Positions 25,171 to 33,822 of a stretch of 57,395 nucleotides of DNA are shown piece after piece. The translations under genes were made by a program, and so were the position numbers. The stretch is taken from positions 1 through 57,395 of the forward strand of contig CAMEJP010000005.1 in assembly GCA_945920185.1 (NCBI GenBank), written 5' to 3'. Origin of the DNA: an uncultured Eubacterium sp. (GTDB lineage: Bacteria > Bacillota > Clostridia > Lachnospirales > Lachnospiraceae). Every line of letters begins with the position of its first letter. Position 1 is the stretch's first letter. The notes under the pieces were generated by a model that saw nothing but the letters and a program-made list of their open reading frames with translations, did not search any database and had not been told where the DNA came from.

Positions 25171-26511
25171 TCATTCACAGTCAACCGTAATCTTAAGAAC
25201 ATTTTTTGTAGTATCAGACACCTTATATTCCTCGCTTATACGATAACCGACAACCCACATGATATGGTTTCCGTCCGCAAACACCGGAATGCTGTCGCGG
25301 AGCATACTCGGAATTTTTTCATCTATAAAGTAGTCTTTAAGCTTCTTTTTGCTGCCTTTTGCATCCACCACGAGATAATCTCCCGGCTTTCTGTAACGCT
25401 GCACCAAATTAGATTTTATTTTATCATAATCAAAGTACTTAGTATAGTCATTTTTCGGAATTTCTCTGCCTGATTCCCACAAAATTTTTTCAATCTGATA
25501 TTGTGGCGGCTTTTTTATTTCTCCGGACGGTTTTTCATATTGACCGCAAAGTACCAGCTTATCGTAATCACGCCTTGCGATTATACCTTTAGGAAGTGAT
25601 ATTTTTTTTGATACCTGCATATCGGCGAGGCTTACCACGCTGTCTATATGATTCATGCTGATATCCTTTAAGGATGTGTATATCCTTTCAAGCACGTTGC
25701 GCACTATATATGTCTTTATGATATAATCAAGCTGTGAAAATTCCTCGATGTCTATCTCATACGTTTTCTCATTTACATTTACACATTTTTCAAAACTTTT
25801 CTCAGCCTCTTTGCTTATATAGCTTTCTGCCGCATTGCACAGTCTTGCTGCCTGATTAATGTTTTCTATGCTGTTTTCATTGATATTCATAACGGCATAC
25901 GGAAGAACCCTGTTTCTGATTCTGTTTCGCATATAATCTTCCGTCTCATTTGTGGAATCCGTCATATACAATATTTTGTTGTCTTTTAAATAATGTTCTA
26001 TCTCCTGTCGGTTTACACACAAGAGCGGTCTTATAATCATACCGTTTACAGGCTTTATTCCTGAAAGTCCTCTCACGCCGCTTCCCCTGAAAAGATTGTA
26101 AAGAACGGTTTCCGCCTGGTCATTCATATGATGTGCCACGGCAATTTTAGTTGCACCGTACTCCTTAGCCATCCGGTAAAATGTATCATATCTTGCCTTT
26201 CGCCCGGCTTCCTCTTCAGACATATGCCAACTCTTTGCAAGCTTCGGTACATCCTCTTTTACTATCTCAAATGGAATATCGTGCTTTTTACAAATATACT
26301 CGCAATACTGAGCATCTCTTTCTGCCTCGCTGCCTCTTATCATATGATTAAGATGAACACAGCCAAGCTTAAAGCCAATCCTTTTACTGAGATTTAGTAA
26401 TACCGTAAAAAGGCACACAGAATCCGCACCGCCCGAAAGTCCTACGAGCACCGTATCGTTATCCTCTATCATATTGTATTCTCTGATATAGTTAAAAACC
26501 TTATCTTCCAT
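25171..26511 (-). CDS. tilS: tRNA(Ile)-lysidine synthetase
   Basis: Converts C34 of the CAU-anticodon tRNA-Ile to lysidine, so that it reads AUA. The 446-residue protein carries the PP-loop SGGADS at 26-31 and the N-type ATPase segment HHMNDQAETVLYNLFRGSG. The C-terminal TilS domain includes RYRKPGDYL and KKLKDYFIDEKIP. An essential gene in most bacteria. It follows spoIIE after about 70 bases and precedes hpt by 12, as in the conserved Firmicutes block. Confidence 0.95.
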   Translation of the reverse strand: MEDKVFNYIREYNMIEDNDTVLVGLSGGADSVCLFTVLLNLSKRIGFKLGCVHLNHMIRGSEAERDAQYCEYICKKHDIPFEIVKEDVPKLAKSWHMSEEEAGRKARYDTFYRMAKEYGATKIAVAHHMNDQAETVLYNLFRGSGVRGLSGIKPVNGMIIRPLLCVNRQEIEHYLKDNKILYMTDSTNETEDYMRNRIRNRVLPYAVMNINENSIENINQAARLCNAAESYISKEAEKSFEKCVNVNEKTYEIDIEEFSQLDYIIKTYIVRNVLERIYTSLKDISMNHIDSVVSLADMQVSKKISLPKGIIARRDYDKLVLCGQYEKPSGEIKKPPQYQIEKILWESGREIPKNDYTKYFDYDKIKSNLVQRYRKPGDYLVVDAKGSKKKLKDYFIDEKIPSMLRDSIPVFADGNHIMWVVGYRISEEYKVSDTTKNVLKITVDCE

Positions 26512-26581
26512 AGCATTTTTGTCCTTTACGTATTAACTATTACTATACTTTAAATAACAAAGTTTGTAAAGATTTACACAG

Positions 26582-27700
26582 CTAATTTTTGTCAAAATTC
26601 ACCATTACCACCACTACGGTCATATCGTCAAGTGCCTCGCCTTTAGAGCTTTCCAATGCTTTTTCAAGTATGGTATCGGCTATCCTCTTAGGATTTTTAC
26701 CAGATATTTCCGAAATAATATTTACAAGCATTTCTTCCTTATCCTCTACGTCAAATGCTTCTATGACTCCGTCGCTTACCATAACAATAACGTCACCGTC
26801 ATAAAGTTTCTTTACCGTATCGTCATAGTCCACATGCTCAAATACGCCCATCGGAAGCGTGGTGGATTTTATTATTTCCACCCAGCCGTTTCTTTTGATA
26901 AATGTAGACACCGCCCCAAGCTTTATGCAGTTACATACTCCAAGATACATATCCATGACACACATATCAAGTGTTATCGGATTTCCCACATAATCATTTA
27001 CGGAAAATGCAGCATTTATCATATTGATTGCTGCCTGCTCGCTAAATCCTGCTTCCAGAAACTGTTCCAGAAGTTCTATGACTATTTTACTGTCATGATT
27101 TGCCATGACACCGGAGCCCATGCCGTCCACTATGCAGACTACCTCCTTGCCGCATCCAAGCCTTGACATGGAAAAACTGTCCCCGGACAGCCTGTTTCCC
27201 TTCTTACTGACCTGTGACACCTCGCATATACTCTTAAACTGCGGCGCTGTTACAAATGTATACTCGTCCGGCTCATTGTTTATTATCATCCTGCTGTTAT
27301 CGCTGGCTATATAGCGCTTTTCAAAATAATCGCTTATAATTCCGGCAAGTTCCCTTGATGTCATGCATTTTTTCTTGGAAAAATAAGCATTAAGTATGAT
27401 TTCATCATACTTCTTGTCTCTTTCAAGAAATGTGGCAGAGGTAACCACCACTCCCTTTGTCTTTAACAGCTTTATAAACCTTTTTCGTTCTTCTGATGTG
27501 ATGGAGCGGTTCACGGCCTCATCATCGGTAAAGCTCTCCAAAATGGCAGCCATCTGAACAAGCTGCATAACTATGGCACTTTTATATTCATTACTTCTCA
27601 CAAATGCTAACTCATTGTATGTATCTGCAAGACGCCTGAAGGATTTTGCCGCCTCGCCGACGCGCCATGCAGAATAAATCATATCCCATTTATTACTCAT
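26582..27700 (-). CDS. spoIIE: Short SpoIIE-type PP2C protein phosphatase
   Basis: A 372-residue protein whose C-terminal half is a PPM/SpoIIE phosphatase domain with metal-site aspartates Asp174 (SGDSF), Asp192 (VDGMGSG), Asp310 (SDGVIEAF) and Asp359 (DDMTV). In Bacillus SpoIIE dephosphorylates SpoIIAA to activate the forespore sigma factor. It lies in the spoIIE slot of the divIC-tilS block. Bacillus SpoIIE is about 827 residues with ten membrane helices; this one starts with about 150 residues of soluble helical sequence and has no membrane domain. GGAGG four bases before 27700 fixes the start, so this is not a mis-called N-terminus. Confidence 0.87.
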   Translation of the reverse strand: MSNKWDMIYSAWRVGEAAKSFRRLADTYNELAFVRSNEYKSAIVMQLVQMAAILESFTDDEAVNRSITSEERKRFIKLLKTKGVVVTSATFLERDKKYDEIILNAYFSKKKCMTSRELAGIISDYFEKRYIASDNSRMIINNEPDEYTFVTAPQFKSICEVSQVSKKGNRLSGDSFSMSRLGCGKEVVCIVDGMGSGVMANHDSKIVIELLEQFLEAGFSEQAAINMINAAFSVNDYVGNPITLDMCVMDMYLGVCNCIKLGAVSTFIKRNGWVEIIKSTTLPMGVFEHVDYDDTVKKLYDGDVIVMVSDGVIEAFDVEDKEEMLVNIISEISGKNPKRIADTILEKALESSKGEALDDMTVVVVMVNFDKN

Positions 27701-27806
27701 AAAGCCTCCAAAAAAACACCTTCTACGGTGGAAATAATAATGATTGTAATACCTTGCCCCAATTTTTTTTGTAGAATTATGTCGCGTATGCCAAAAACTT
27801 TTAGAC

Positions 27807-27833
27807 AAAAAAAGACAGGCTGATACCTGTCTT
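27807..27833 (-). terminator. Terminator after divIC
   Basis: Minus-strand AAGACAGG pairs with CCTGTCTT around a six-base loop and is followed by seven T residues. A second copy of AAGACAGG just upstream (27843-27852 region) could pair instead with the same 3' arm. It separates divIC from spoIIE. Confidence 0.8.
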
Positions 27834-27855
27834 AGCTTCCTGCCTGTCTTAACTT

Positions 27856-28179
27856 CTAATTCTCCGGTGCAAATATAATCTCATCCGGATAACACAGATT
27901 AAACTTCTCTCTGGCAACCTTCTCAACGTATTCGTCAGACTTGATGTCCTTTTCAAGCCTGTCAAGTTCTTCGCTCCTTTGCTGTTCGCTTTGAAGCTGC
28001 CTGTTCAGTTCATCAAGTTTTGCCTTTGCGGCATCATTCTTCGCCTTAAATCCGATTATATTTACCAGAAAAACGACTCCTATACACACCGCAAGCACAA
28101 GTGCCAGACGCATAACTCTCTTTCTGCTCTTTATTTCCTGTTCGTCTGCCTTTTTTCTTTTTATATTCTTATTCTTCAC
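27856..28179 (-). CDS. divIC: Septum formation initiator DivIC
   Basis: A 107-residue bitopic division protein of the DivIC/FtsB family. It has a Lys/Arg-rich cytoplasmic tail, one membrane helix at about 24-46, then a coiled coil (about 52-82, KNDAAKAKLDELNRQLQSEQQ) and the short conserved tail VAREKFNLCYPDEIIF. It would act with FtsL and DivIB at the division site. Position after yabQ matches the Firmicutes order. Confidence 0.9.
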   Translation of the reverse strand: MKNKNIKRKKADEQEIKSRKRVMRLALVLAVCIGVVFLVNIIGFKAKNDAAKAKLDELNRQLQSEQQRSEELDRLEKDIKSDEYVEKVAREKFNLCYPDEIIFAPEN

Positions 28180-28185
28180 ACTGCA

Positions 28186-28584
28186 TCAATCCTTATCCGC
28201 TTTACGTATCTTTGACACGCTGTATACGATTATCTTAACCTTTTTTGCCACTTTTTTCAATACCTTCCTTACAGTTTTTTTAATTTTTCCTATAATTTTC
28301 TCCAAAAGCCAAAAAATACGCTTTCCGAGAACAAGATTGTATATCAATGCACCCAGACATATAAATTCTATAATAAACGCCCTGACCACTCCGTCATTAG
28401 TTACATAGATAATCCCAAAAGAAACGAGTCCCGCATATGTAAAAAATATAAGATCCTCCAAAGATATGAAAACTATATGATGGGGAATAATTTTGCGAAA
28501 CACTCGCAATATATCGTAGCATACCTTAAGCCGTACTCCAAGAAGAAGCGCCGCGGCACACACATTAAGTTCATCATATATCAT
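28186..28584 (-). CDS. yabQ: YabQ family spore cortex/coat protein
   Basis: A 132-residue membrane protein with a conserved N-terminal LGVRLKVCYDILRVFRK segment, membrane helices within about 38-95 and a strongly basic C-terminal tail. YabQ is a sporulation membrane protein needed for cortex formation in Bacillus. It is placed between yabP and divIC exactly as in B. subtilis. Its function in this organism depends on whether it sporulates. Confidence 0.87.
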   Translation of the reverse strand: MIYDELNVCAAALLLGVRLKVCYDILRVFRKIIPHHIVFISLEDLIFFTYAGLVSFGIIYVTNDGVVRAFIIEFICLGALIYNLVLGKRIFWLLEKIIGKIKKTVRKVLKKVAKKVKIIVYSVSKIRKADKD

Positions 28585-28597
28585 TATATTTCCCCTG

Positions 28598-28882
28598 CTA
28601 CTTAAAAATACGCGTTAGAATACCCTCACCGGTATTTTTGAGAGATTTACTTTCGGAATATGCGAGCAAATTTATCGTCCCATATATTTCCACTTCGCCT
28701 CTCTCTACGGACAGACGGCTCACATGCAGGTCCTCTCCCTTTACCGTAAGCACCCCGTTGTCCGTTTCCAGTATTACGCTGTTCAAATCAAAGGAAACCA
28801 CGTCAAGAACTCCGGTTACGGCGCAATTCTTTCTGTTGTCAAGCGACAGCTTATGCAGTTTCTTTATCGGTCTTTCTTCCAT
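28598..28882 (-). CDS. yabP: Sporulation protein YabP
   Basis: A 94-residue YabP/YqfC-family protein (KLSLDNRKNCAVTGVLDVVSFD, then VKGEDLHVSRLSVERGEVEIYG). In Bacillus it is required for spore coat or cortex assembly with YabQ. The start at 28882 has AGAGGGTG four bases upstream; the frame from 28900 lacks an RBS. It is 13 bases before yabQ and follows rqcP. Confidence 0.9.
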   Translation of the reverse strand: MEERPIKKLHKLSLDNRKNCAVTGVLDVVSFDLNSVILETDNGVLTVKGEDLHVSRLSVERGEVEIYGTINLLAYSESKSLKNTGEGILTRIFK

Positions 28883-28947
28883 AACACACCCTCTGTTCAA
28901 TACTTATATACTTATCCATATAATATATTTGGGAGTTGTATCATTTA

Positions 28948-29187
28948 TTACAAATATCTGAACAGTTCCTTAGCGTCATCCTTCTTAACCGTTTCCGCCA
29001 CACAAAGTACCTCTGCCTTGACAGTCCTGTTGCCGAATCCGATCTCTATCACATCTCCCACCTTGACATCATAAGATGCCTTTACCACCTTGCTGTTTAC
29101 AAGCACTCTTCCTGCGTCACACGCCTCATTTGCCACGGTTCTTCTCTTTATAAGCCTTGAAACCTTCAAATATTTGTCTAATCTCAT
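28948..29187 (-). CDS. rqcP: S4-domain RNA-binding protein RqcP/HslR
   Basis: A 79-residue protein made of one S4 RNA-binding domain (MRLDKYLKVSRLIKRRTVAN at the N-terminus). B. subtilis RqcP (formerly YabO), encoded at the same place, helps RqcH add C-terminal alanine tails to nascent chains on stalled 50S subunits. The synteny with mazG, yabP and yabQ supports orthology. Confidence 0.9.
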   Translation of the reverse strand: MRLDKYLKVSRLIKRRTVANEACDAGRVLVNSKVVKASYDVKVGDVIEIGFGNRTVKAEVLCVAETVKKDDAKELFRYL

Positions 29188-29220
29188 ACCTTTTCCTTTC
29201 GCAATAAATACATCAGAGTT

Positions 29221-29247
29221 AAAAAGGATTGCCCGAAGGCAATCCTT
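29221..29247 (-). terminator. Terminator after the HU gene
   Basis: Minus-strand AAGGATTGCC and GGCAATCCTT form a ten-base-pair stem with a UUCG-type tetraloop, followed by five T residues. It begins 12 bases after the HU stop. Confidence 0.85.
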
Positions 29248-29258
29248 AATGTCAATAA

Positions 29259-29543
29259 TTACTTCTTCTTTTTATTAACAGTTTCCTTTAAGCTTGCGCC
29301 TGCCTTAAACTTAGGCATCTTTGCAGCTGCAATCTTAATCTTCTTACCTGTCTGAGGATTTCTGCCCTCTCTGGCAGCTCTCTTTGTTACCTCGAATGTA
29401 CCAAAGCCGATAAGAGTTACTTTCTCGCCTTTTGCTAACTGCTCTGTAACAACTTCAACAAATGCCTTTACAGCCTTCTCGCTATCTTTCTTTGATAATT
29501 CTGTCTTTTCTGCAATAGCAGCAACCAATTCAGTCTTGTTCAT
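29259..29543 (-). CDS. hup: HU family DNA-binding protein
   Basis: A 94-residue histone-like protein that bends DNA non-specifically as a dimer. It has [20 protein letters not shown], the [20 protein letters not shown] arm with its conserved RNP, and the C-terminal [12 protein letters not shown]. The start at 29543 has GGAGG eight bases upstream. The gene lies between mazG and rqcP and has its own terminator, so it can be expressed well above its neighbours. Confidence 0.95.
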   Translation of the reverse strand: MNKTELVAAIAEKTELSKKDSEKAVKAFVEVVTEQLAKGEKVTLIGFGTFEVTKRAAREGRNPQTGKKIKIAAAKMPKFKAGASLKETVNKKKK

Positions 29544-29585
29544 GGTCTGCTCCTCCTCTAATAGTTTTTTTTCATCCAAACGGGA

Positions 29586-30281
29586 CTACTCATACATACT
29601 TATAAACTTTTCGACGCCATTTGTCAAGATATTTTCGGCATTTTCTTCCAAAATTCTAGTTAAATTCACGCTTTGAAGGAGCAAATTCTGCAAATCATCA
29701 GTATTTTTGCCACTTTTTTCCAATCTGTCCAGAGTGTTTTTCAAATCTTTTATAACTTCATCAGCATTCTGAGAATTTCCGTATTCCTTAGAAGCCTTCT
29801 TCAAAACCTTCTGCGCCCGCACGCATGCAGGAAATGCTTTCGGAACAGACTTTAAAGGTGTTAAGGCATCGGATTTGCCTTGCTTTTCCTCTTTCTTGAT
29901 GCTCTCCCATCTACTAAGACCTGCGGCAGCATTCTCTGCCGCTCCTTCCGTGCCAAACACATGCGGATGACGCCTTACGAGCTTTTCTGCCACCCCGTTT
30001 ATGACATCCTCAATTGCAAATTCATGATTTTCTTTAGATATCTGACTATGCATTACCACCTGCAAAAGTACATCTCCGAGTTCCTCTTTAAGGTTGTCTG
30101 TGTCCTTATTGTCAATAGCTTCAATAACCTCATAGCACTCCTCTATAAGATTCTGCTTCATACTTTCATGTGTCTGTTCCCTGTCCCACGGACAGCCGTC
30201 CGGAGCCCGAAGATACTCAACAATAGCCTTAAAATCCTCAAAATCATACCTGTCTTTCGATAATATTTCTTCCTTTGTCAT
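29586..30281 (-). CDS. mazG: Nucleoside triphosphate pyrophosphohydrolase MazG
   Basis: Hydrolyses NTPs and dNTPs to monophosphate and pyrophosphate, clearing aberrant nucleotides. The 231-residue protein has LRAPDGCPWDREQTHESM and the metal-binding helices EECYEVIEAID and EELGDVLLQVVMHSQ. The C-terminal part is a second, less conserved MazG-like domain. Bacillus YabN adds an N-terminal methylase domain that is absent here. The start at 30281 is supported by GAGGA five bases upstream. Confidence 0.93.
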   Translation of the reverse strand: MTKEEILSKDRYDFEDFKAIVEYLRAPDGCPWDREQTHESMKQNLIEECYEVIEAIDNKDTDNLKEELGDVLLQVVMHSQISKENHEFAIEDVINGVAEKLVRRHPHVFGTEGAAENAAAGLSRWESIKKEEKQGKSDALTPLKSVPKAFPACVRAQKVLKKASKEYGNSQNADEVIKDLKNTLDRLEKSGKNTDDLQNLLLQSVNLTRILEENAENILTNGVEKFISMYE

Positions 30282-30328
30282 AACATTCCTCATTTCTTGG
30301 CAACTTGTAGCGAAGACATTTTAATATT

Positions 30329-30877
30329 CTAGTTTTCTATCTGTTTTCCGAGAAAACCTGCTGCACTTCCTGCTAACTTCATCTCAAGTTCTCCCATATT
30401 CTGTCCCTGCTCTTTAGTCAGTATAGCCACTGCACCTATAGCGTCGCCTTCACATATTATAATATTTATAACTTGATAAGTAAAGGGCTCGTTTCCCTCC
30501 TTTGTAATATTGACAAAGTTTTTGTCTCCCTTTGCGGCTATAATATTTTCTCTTTTTTCAATAAGCTCTTCAAGCTGTTTGCTTATAGGCTTTGCATCTA
30601 ATTCCCTTCGTCCGCTTCCCGAAACTGACACTACAGTATCCTTGTCGGTTATACATACAGTCTTTCCTGTAGTCTTAGCCAGGGATTCCGCATATTGCTT
30701 GGCAAATATGCTGATATCGCTTATCGGTGAATACTTCTTAAAAACTATCTCGCCCTCATTGCCTGTAAATATTTCTAACGGGTCGCCCTCTCTTATTCTT
30801 AATGTTCTTCTTATCTCCTTTGGGATTACAATTCTTCCGAGATTGTCCATTTTTCGCACTACGCCTGTTGCTTTCAT
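30329..30877 (-). CDS. spoVT: Stage V sporulation protein T (AbrB-type regulator)
   Basis: A 182-residue transcription factor with an N-terminal AbrB swapped-hairpin DNA-binding domain (MKATGVVRKMDNLGRIVIPK, then RTLRIREGDPLEIF) and a C-terminal GAF-like domain (about 55-180). SpoVT regulates sigma-G-dependent genes in the Bacillus forespore and has wider roles in Clostridia. Length and position upstream of mazG match the family. The start at 30877 lies ten bases after GGAGG; longer frames would begin before that RBS. Confidence 0.93.
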   Translation of the reverse strand: MKATGVVRKMDNLGRIVIPKEIRRTLRIREGDPLEIFTGNEGEIVFKKYSPISDISIFAKQYAESLAKTTGKTVCITDKDTVVSVSGSGRRELDAKPISKQLEELIEKRENIIAAKGDKNFVNITKEGNEPFTYQVINIIICEGDAIGAVAILTKEQGQNMGELEMKLAGSAAGFLGKQIEN

Positions 30878-30979
30878 ATTCCAAATTCCTCCACTTCCAT
30901 AAACCCATATTATAATCAAATATATTACGGATTTTGCTAATTCTCAGATATGGAGTTATTATGTGGAAAATTCGGGAAT

Positions 30980-31168
30980 TTATTCTTCCGGGATCAAATT
31001 GATAAATAATGTCTTGATTTTTGTTTTTAGCTCAGTAAAAAAATCTATTTTTATCCCTTATAATACTTTACTTCCATTGGCAGTAAGCTTAAATTTTGCT
31101 CCCAACAATTCTGCGGCTCTTCTGCACATTAACATTCTCCCTAAGAATATTTCAAAATACTCATACAT
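30980..31168 (-). pseudogene. Interrupted small ORF of unknown family
   Basis: On the minus strand a frame from 31168 reads 36 residues including LMCRRAAELLGAKFKLTANG, stops at TAA 31060-31058, then continues in the same frame for 25 plausible codons (GIKIDFFTELKTKIK...) to TAA at 30982-30980. An internal ATG at 31129 has AGGGAG seven bases upstream. It looks like a remnant of a longer gene with an in-frame stop. Together with the fragment at 31262 it fills the 384-bp gap between spoVT and 31262. Confidence 0.3.
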
Positions 31169-31261
31169 TATACTTCTGATAAACTGAAAACACAGACAAC
31201 TCAGTGGGGAATGTACGCACAGCAGTTAAATAGGCAACGTCTTGATAAAAAAGGTCTGACA

Positions 31262-31528
31262 ATGCAGGTCTGTCTAAAGAATTCCAAACAACAGGCGAAT
31301 TCTGTGCTTGCCGCAAAAGATGGAAAATATACAATCTATGAAGTGCATAAGTTTATGAAGAAAGAGCTTGTATTTTTTCTTAATAATAACAAAAAAATCA
31401 AACGTCTTGTCTGCCCTAATTGTGGTGCCTCGCTTTCTTTGAAAAATGGCTGTAAGTGCCTGTATTGCGACAGCGAACTTGATTTAATCAATATTGACTG
31501 GGTAATTGATAAGTATGATATTTTGTAG
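31262..31528 (+). CDS. Small zinc-ribbon protein, possibly a gene remnant
   Basis: 88 residues from ATG 31262, which has AAGG seven bases upstream; the frame can be extended to an ATG at 31211 whose RBS is too close. The only clear feature is a C-terminal four-cysteine zinc ribbon, CPNCGASLSLKNGCKCLYC, followed by DLINIDWVIDKYDIL. That tail resembles the end of larger clostridial proteins whose C-terminal zinc ribbon follows another domain, so this could be a 3' remnant. I cannot assign a function. Confidence 0.45.
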   Translation: MQVCLKNSKQQANSVLAAKDGKYTIYEVHKFMKKELVFFLNNNKKIKRLVCPNCGASLSLKNGCKCLYCDSELDLINIDWVIDKYDIL

Positions 31529-31551
31529 AAAAAGGATATCCTTTCATCCTG

Positions 31552-31610
31552 TTAAAAATTAAGGATTAAACCGGCGTTCTTAATTTTTAAACTCACGATT
31601 TAATCCTTAA
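31552..31610. repeat. Overlapping alternative hairpins between convergent genes
   Basis: Two perfect 12-bp inverted repeats share bases. TTAAAAATTAAG (31552-31563) pairs with CTTAATTTTTAA (31579-31590), and TTAAGGATTAAA (31559-31570) pairs with TTTAATCCTTAA (31599-31610). Only one can form fully at a time. It probably works as a bidirectional terminator between the zinc-ribbon and coat-protein genes. Confidence 0.55.
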
Positions 31611-31629
31611 ATATTCTGTCTGATTTAGT

Positions 31630-31899
31630 TTAGATTGCCTTTACGCCGCACGCAAACTTTGCTTTTGCCTGAGCTATCTTATCTGTCTGAGCATCAGGTG
31701 TAGGGTAAAGTCCCCTTGAATGCATCATCTTAAAAACGTCATCCTGTATCTCATGCTCCTGCTCAAGAATCTTGAGCATAACGGCTCTCATATCCTCATG
31801 CACGCATTCGTTTGAATATGTGTTGTAGACGTTTGTCGATGTCTTTTCTGCTGTCAGAGCGTCACCTAATATTTCCTTCTCCGTATATATCTGTTCCAT
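31630..31899 (-). CDS. Spore coat protein, CotF family
   Basis: An 89-residue helical protein of the Coat_F/ferritin-like group: YTEKEILGDALTAEKTSTNVYNTYSNEC, then EQEHEIQDDVFKMMHSRGLYPTPDA. This matches the usual Q/E-rich helix pair and GxYP tail. It follows a smaller relative at 31921 with 21 bases between them. Members occur in spore coats, but many Clostridia encode several and the role of each is unclear. Confidence 0.85.
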   Translation of the reverse strand: MEQIYTEKEILGDALTAEKTSTNVYNTYSNECVHEDMRAVMLKILEQEHEIQDDVFKMMHSRGLYPTPDAQTDKIAQAKAKFACGVKAI

Positions 31900-31920
31900 A
31901 ATGTTTCCCCTTTCTTACAT

Positions 31921-32106
31921 CTAACCAAGCTGCTTGTACAGCATGTTAAAATGTCCCTGATGCTTGTTAGCTATCTCTTCAAACTTGTTCTTAATCTCCA
32001 TATCGTCAGTATGAGCGGCAAGCATTTTAAACTTCTTTACGAGAAGTTCCTCCTCGCTAAGCAATTCATTGATTGCAGACAATTCCTTCTCTGATATCTG
32101 ACTCAT
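31921..32106 (-). CDS. Small CotF-like helical protein
   Basis: A 61-residue protein of two amphipathic helices (SEKELSAINELLSEEELLVKKF and DMEIKNKFEEIANKHQGHFNML). It is similar in style to short spore coat or ferritin-like partners that precede cotF-type genes in Clostridia. A GGAGG-type RBS lies just upstream. Probably co-transcribed with the gene at 31630. Confidence 0.75.
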   Translation of the reverse strand: MSQISEKELSAINELLSEEELLVKKFKMLAAHTDDMEIKNKFEEIANKHQGHFNMLYKQLG

Positions 32107-32199
32107 AATCTCCCTCCATTCCGAATGCCTTTTTCCGTCCTTTTACAATAGCATTCACAAAAATTATTATTCCACAAACGTGCAATCTTATTCAGTTCT

Positions 32200-33810
32200 T
32201 TATATATTTCTTACTCTTTCCCTCACAGGCAAAATATATGACGGTGATACCGACAGTTCATCAACACCCATTTTTAAAAATTTTTCAGTCAGGGAAGTAT
32301 CTGCGCCAAGCTCACCGCATATTCCTACCCAACATCCATGCTTGTGTCCGTTGTTAACAACCATTTCAATCATGCGGAGTATTGCAGGATGTCCGGGGTC
32401 ATATATGGCGTCAAGTTTGGCATTCTGGCGGTCAAGCGCCAGAGTATACTGTGATAAATCATTTGTTCCTATGCTGAAAAAATCCACCTCTTCTGCCAAC
32501 AGGTCACTAATCATAACTGCCGCCGGGGTCTCAATCATTATACCCTCATTCACCTTGCCAAACGGTATTCCCTTTTGTGAAAGTTCTTCTCTTGCTTCTT
32601 CCATCAGGTTTTTTGCCCTCTGAACCTCGCTTACGGATATAATCATAGGGTACATTACCGATACCTTTCCATAGTAACTTGCCCTAAGAATCGCACGAAG
32701 CTGCGTTTTAAACATATCCGGTCTGTCAAGGCAGATTCGTATGGCGCGATATCCCATCGCCGGATTTTCCTCATGCAAAAGTCCGAAGTAATCCGCCTTC
32801 TTATCAGCACCTATATCAAGCGTTCTTATAATAACAGGTCTTCCTGCCATACCCTCCACGACAGATTTGTAAGCGCCAAACTGCTGCTCCTCCGTAGGAT
32901 AGGTATTGTTTTCAAGATACAAAAATTCACTTCTGAAAAGCCCTATTCCTTCAGCATCATTTTGAAGTGCCGTAACCACATCCGACACTCCGCTTATATT
33001 GGCATACAGATTTACCTTCTGACCGCCTGTGCTTACGGTCTCCTTCCCTTTAAGTTCCTCCAAAAGACGTTTTCTTTCCCTGTCAGACGCCATTCGTTTT
33101 TCATATACCTTAAGCGTGTCTTCGTCAGGCTCAACTATAAGTTTACCTCTGTATCCGTCTACTATGCCAAGTTTCCCGTCAAAATCCTCTCTGTAATCCA
33201 CGCCTATAAGAGCAGGAATATTCATAGTCCTTGCAAGTATTGCGGTATGCGAATTTGAGGAGCCTCCCATCGTGACAAACGAAAGTACCTTTGACTTGTC
33301 AAGCTGAACTGTTTCGCTCGGTGCCAAATCATCCGCCAGAAGTATAACGTGAGTGTCCGCCCCTTCGCCGTCTGAGTTCTTTCCCTGAAGCACTCTTATT
33401 ACGCGGTTTGAAATGTCCTTTATGTCGGCAGCCCTTTCTTTCATATATTCATCTTCCATGCCCATAAACATTTCAGCATAATTATCTCCGGTAGACGCAA
33501 CGGCATATTCCGCATTGATTTTTTGGCTTTTTATGGTATTTTCAACCGCTTCCACATAGTCGGGGTCATCAAGCATCATCCGATGTACTTCAAATATCAT
33601 GGCATTAATGCTTCCCACTTCTTTTAGTGCCTTATCATAAAGTACTTTTAGTTCTTTCTTTGCGTCCTTCCTCGCCTTGTGAAATCTTTCCGTCTCGGCT
33701 TTGTAATCCTCTGTTCTTATGCGTTTTACGGTGGTGTCCTCCCGCCTTAACACGCTAAGTTTTCCGATAGCTATGCCTCCGTATACACTCCTGCCCGTTA
33801 CTGCTTCCAT
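32200..33810 (-). CDS. ptsI: PTS enzyme I (phosphoenolpyruvate-protein phosphotransferase)
   Basis: Takes phosphate from PEP onto a histidine and passes it to HPr. The 536-residue protein has an N-terminal HPr-binding region, the phospho-accepting His188 in GGSSNSHTAILAR and a PEP-binding barrel (RSEFLY, then IGTNDLSQYTLALDR near 435-455). It lacks nothing obvious although slightly shorter than the usual 570 residues. It is the last gene of the fruK-fruA-ptsH-ptsI unit, 12 bases after ptsH, which is an unusual place for the general PTS protein and suggests a set dedicated to fructose. Confidence 0.95.
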   Translation of the reverse strand: MEAVTGRSVYGGIAIGKLSVLRREDTTVKRIRTEDYKAETERFHKARKDAKKELKVLYDKALKEVGSINAMIFEVHRMMLDDPDYVEAVENTIKSQKINAEYAVASTGDNYAEMFMGMEDEYMKERAADIKDISNRVIRVLQGKNSDGEGADTHVILLADDLAPSETVQLDKSKVLSFVTMGGSSNSHTAILARTMNIPALIGVDYREDFDGKLGIVDGYRGKLIVEPDEDTLKVYEKRMASDRERKRLLEELKGKETVSTGGQKVNLYANISGVSDVVTALQNDAEGIGLFRSEFLYLENNTYPTEEQQFGAYKSVVEGMAGRPVIIRTLDIGADKKADYFGLLHEENPAMGYRAIRICLDRPDMFKTQLRAILRASYYGKVSVMYPMIISVSEVQRAKNLMEEAREELSQKGIPFGKVNEGIMIETPAAVMISDLLAEEVDFFSIGTNDLSQYTLALDRQNAKLDAIYDPGHPAILRMIEMVVNNGHKHGCWVGICGELGADTSLTEKFLKMGVDELSVSPSYILPVRERVRNI

Positions 33811-33822
33811 TCCAACTGACTC

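Noticed and set aside
30963-31187. Open frame of 74 codons on the plus strand near spoVT
   Set aside because: No RBS or promoter, and the opposite strand carries the more protein-like interrupted frame.
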